From positions 1 through 7,261 of the forward strand of contig JAEYRQ010000243.1 of assembly GCA_023435545.1 (NCBI GenBank): 7,261 nt of DNA, in the 5' to 3' direction. Positions 6,992 through 7,261 of the stretch are shown in pieces (positions within the stretch are counted from its first letter, which is position 1; each line of letters starts with the position of its first letter). Made by a program: the position numbers and the translations under genes. Below the pieces are notes generated by a model that had not been told where the DNA came from, ran no database searches, and was given only the letters and a program-made list of their open reading frames with translations. This DNA comes from Pseudomonadota bacterium (GTDB taxonomy: Bacteria; Pseudomonadota; Alphaproteobacteria; Rhizobiales; Tepidamorphaceae).

Positions 6992-7261
6992 TGCGGCTGG
7001 GAACGGCCGGCGAGGCGGGACCGGATCTTGGCCTTCTCACCTACTGCACCAACATCCATCCCGGCGAATCCTGGGCGGCGATGTCGGACGCTCTCGTCCG
7101 CCATGTGCCTGGTATCAAGACGGCGGTGTCGCCCGACGCGCCGTTCGGGCTGGGTCTGAGGATCGCAGCCGATGCCGCCACGACACTTGCCGATCCGTCC
7201 GCCCGCGCCGAACTCGCCGATATCCTCGATGGCACCGGCACCTACCTCTTCACCATCAACG
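6991..7261 (+). CDS. eboE: EboE-like TIM-barrel protein, N-terminal part (cut by the right window edge)
   Basis: The 90 visible residues begin MRLGTAGEAGPDLGLLTYCT and continue NIHPGESWAAM (21-31), then VSPDAPFGLGLRIAADAA (46-63) and GTGTYLFTIN at the window end. The YCTNIHPGE opening and the FGLGLR segment match the start of EboE, a xylose-isomerase-like TIM-barrel protein annotated as a metabolite traffic protein of the ebo cluster. Its reaction is not established; an isomerase or epimerase role is only suggested by the fold. The ATG overlaps the eboD stop by one base (TGATG at 6989-6993), with AGGGG (6982-6986) as ribosome site, so translation is probably coupled to eboD. The catalytic core lies beyond the window. 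The ten residues before the conserved LTYCTN segment are slightly longer than I would expect. Confidence 0.82.
   Translation, partial: MRLGTAGEAGPDLGLLTYCTNIHPGESWAAMSDALVRHVPGIKTAVSPDAPFGLGLRIAADAATTLADPSARAELADILDGTGTYLFTIN

Overview
The window looks like a chromosomal segment of a GC-rich alphaproteobacterium. The main reasons are the gene order gltA-gltX / comEC / lexA, known from Hyphomicrobiales (Rhizobiales) and relatives, a LexA with the alphaproteobacterial N-terminus, and a GTTC-N7-GTTC SOS box upstream of lexA. Strong GC bias at third codon positions produces long open frames antisense to the real genes. I see no tRNA, rRNA, insertion sequence or CRISPR array.

Layout. Positions 1-533 (minus strand) hold the N-terminal third of citrate synthase (gltA), cut by the left edge. 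Next comes a 176-bp gap with a bulged hairpin and a candidate gltA promoter. Glutamyl-tRNA synthetase (gltX, 710-2134, minus) follows in the same direction as gltA. A 100-bp divergent region separates gltX from comEC (2235-4496, plus), a large membrane DNA-uptake channel protein. comEC runs tail-to-tail into lexA (4480-5202, minus), and the two coding sequences overlap by 17 bp. Upstream of lexA are a textbook alphaproteobacterial LexA operator and a promoter-like sequence. Further upstream on the same strand is a small four-helix membrane protein of the TMEM220 family (5313-5660, minus).

From 5661 a divergent 134-bp region leads into a plus-strand operon. Its first gene (5795-6991) is a sugar-phosphate cyclase related to 3-dehydroquinate synthase, which I assign to EboD. 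Its stop overlaps by one base the start of the second gene (6991 to the right edge), the N-terminus of EboE, a TIM-barrel protein. The ebo genes are a scattered cluster found in cyanobacteria, some proteobacteria and eustigmatophyte plastids. The chemistry of the cluster is not settled, and this is the least understood part of the window.

How the genes relate. The left and middle parts are housekeeping (TCA cycle entry, tRNA charging) and DNA metabolism (DNA uptake, SOS control). They are syntenic neighbours rather than one pathway. The right part is a separate metabolic module that begins inside the window and continues past its right end.
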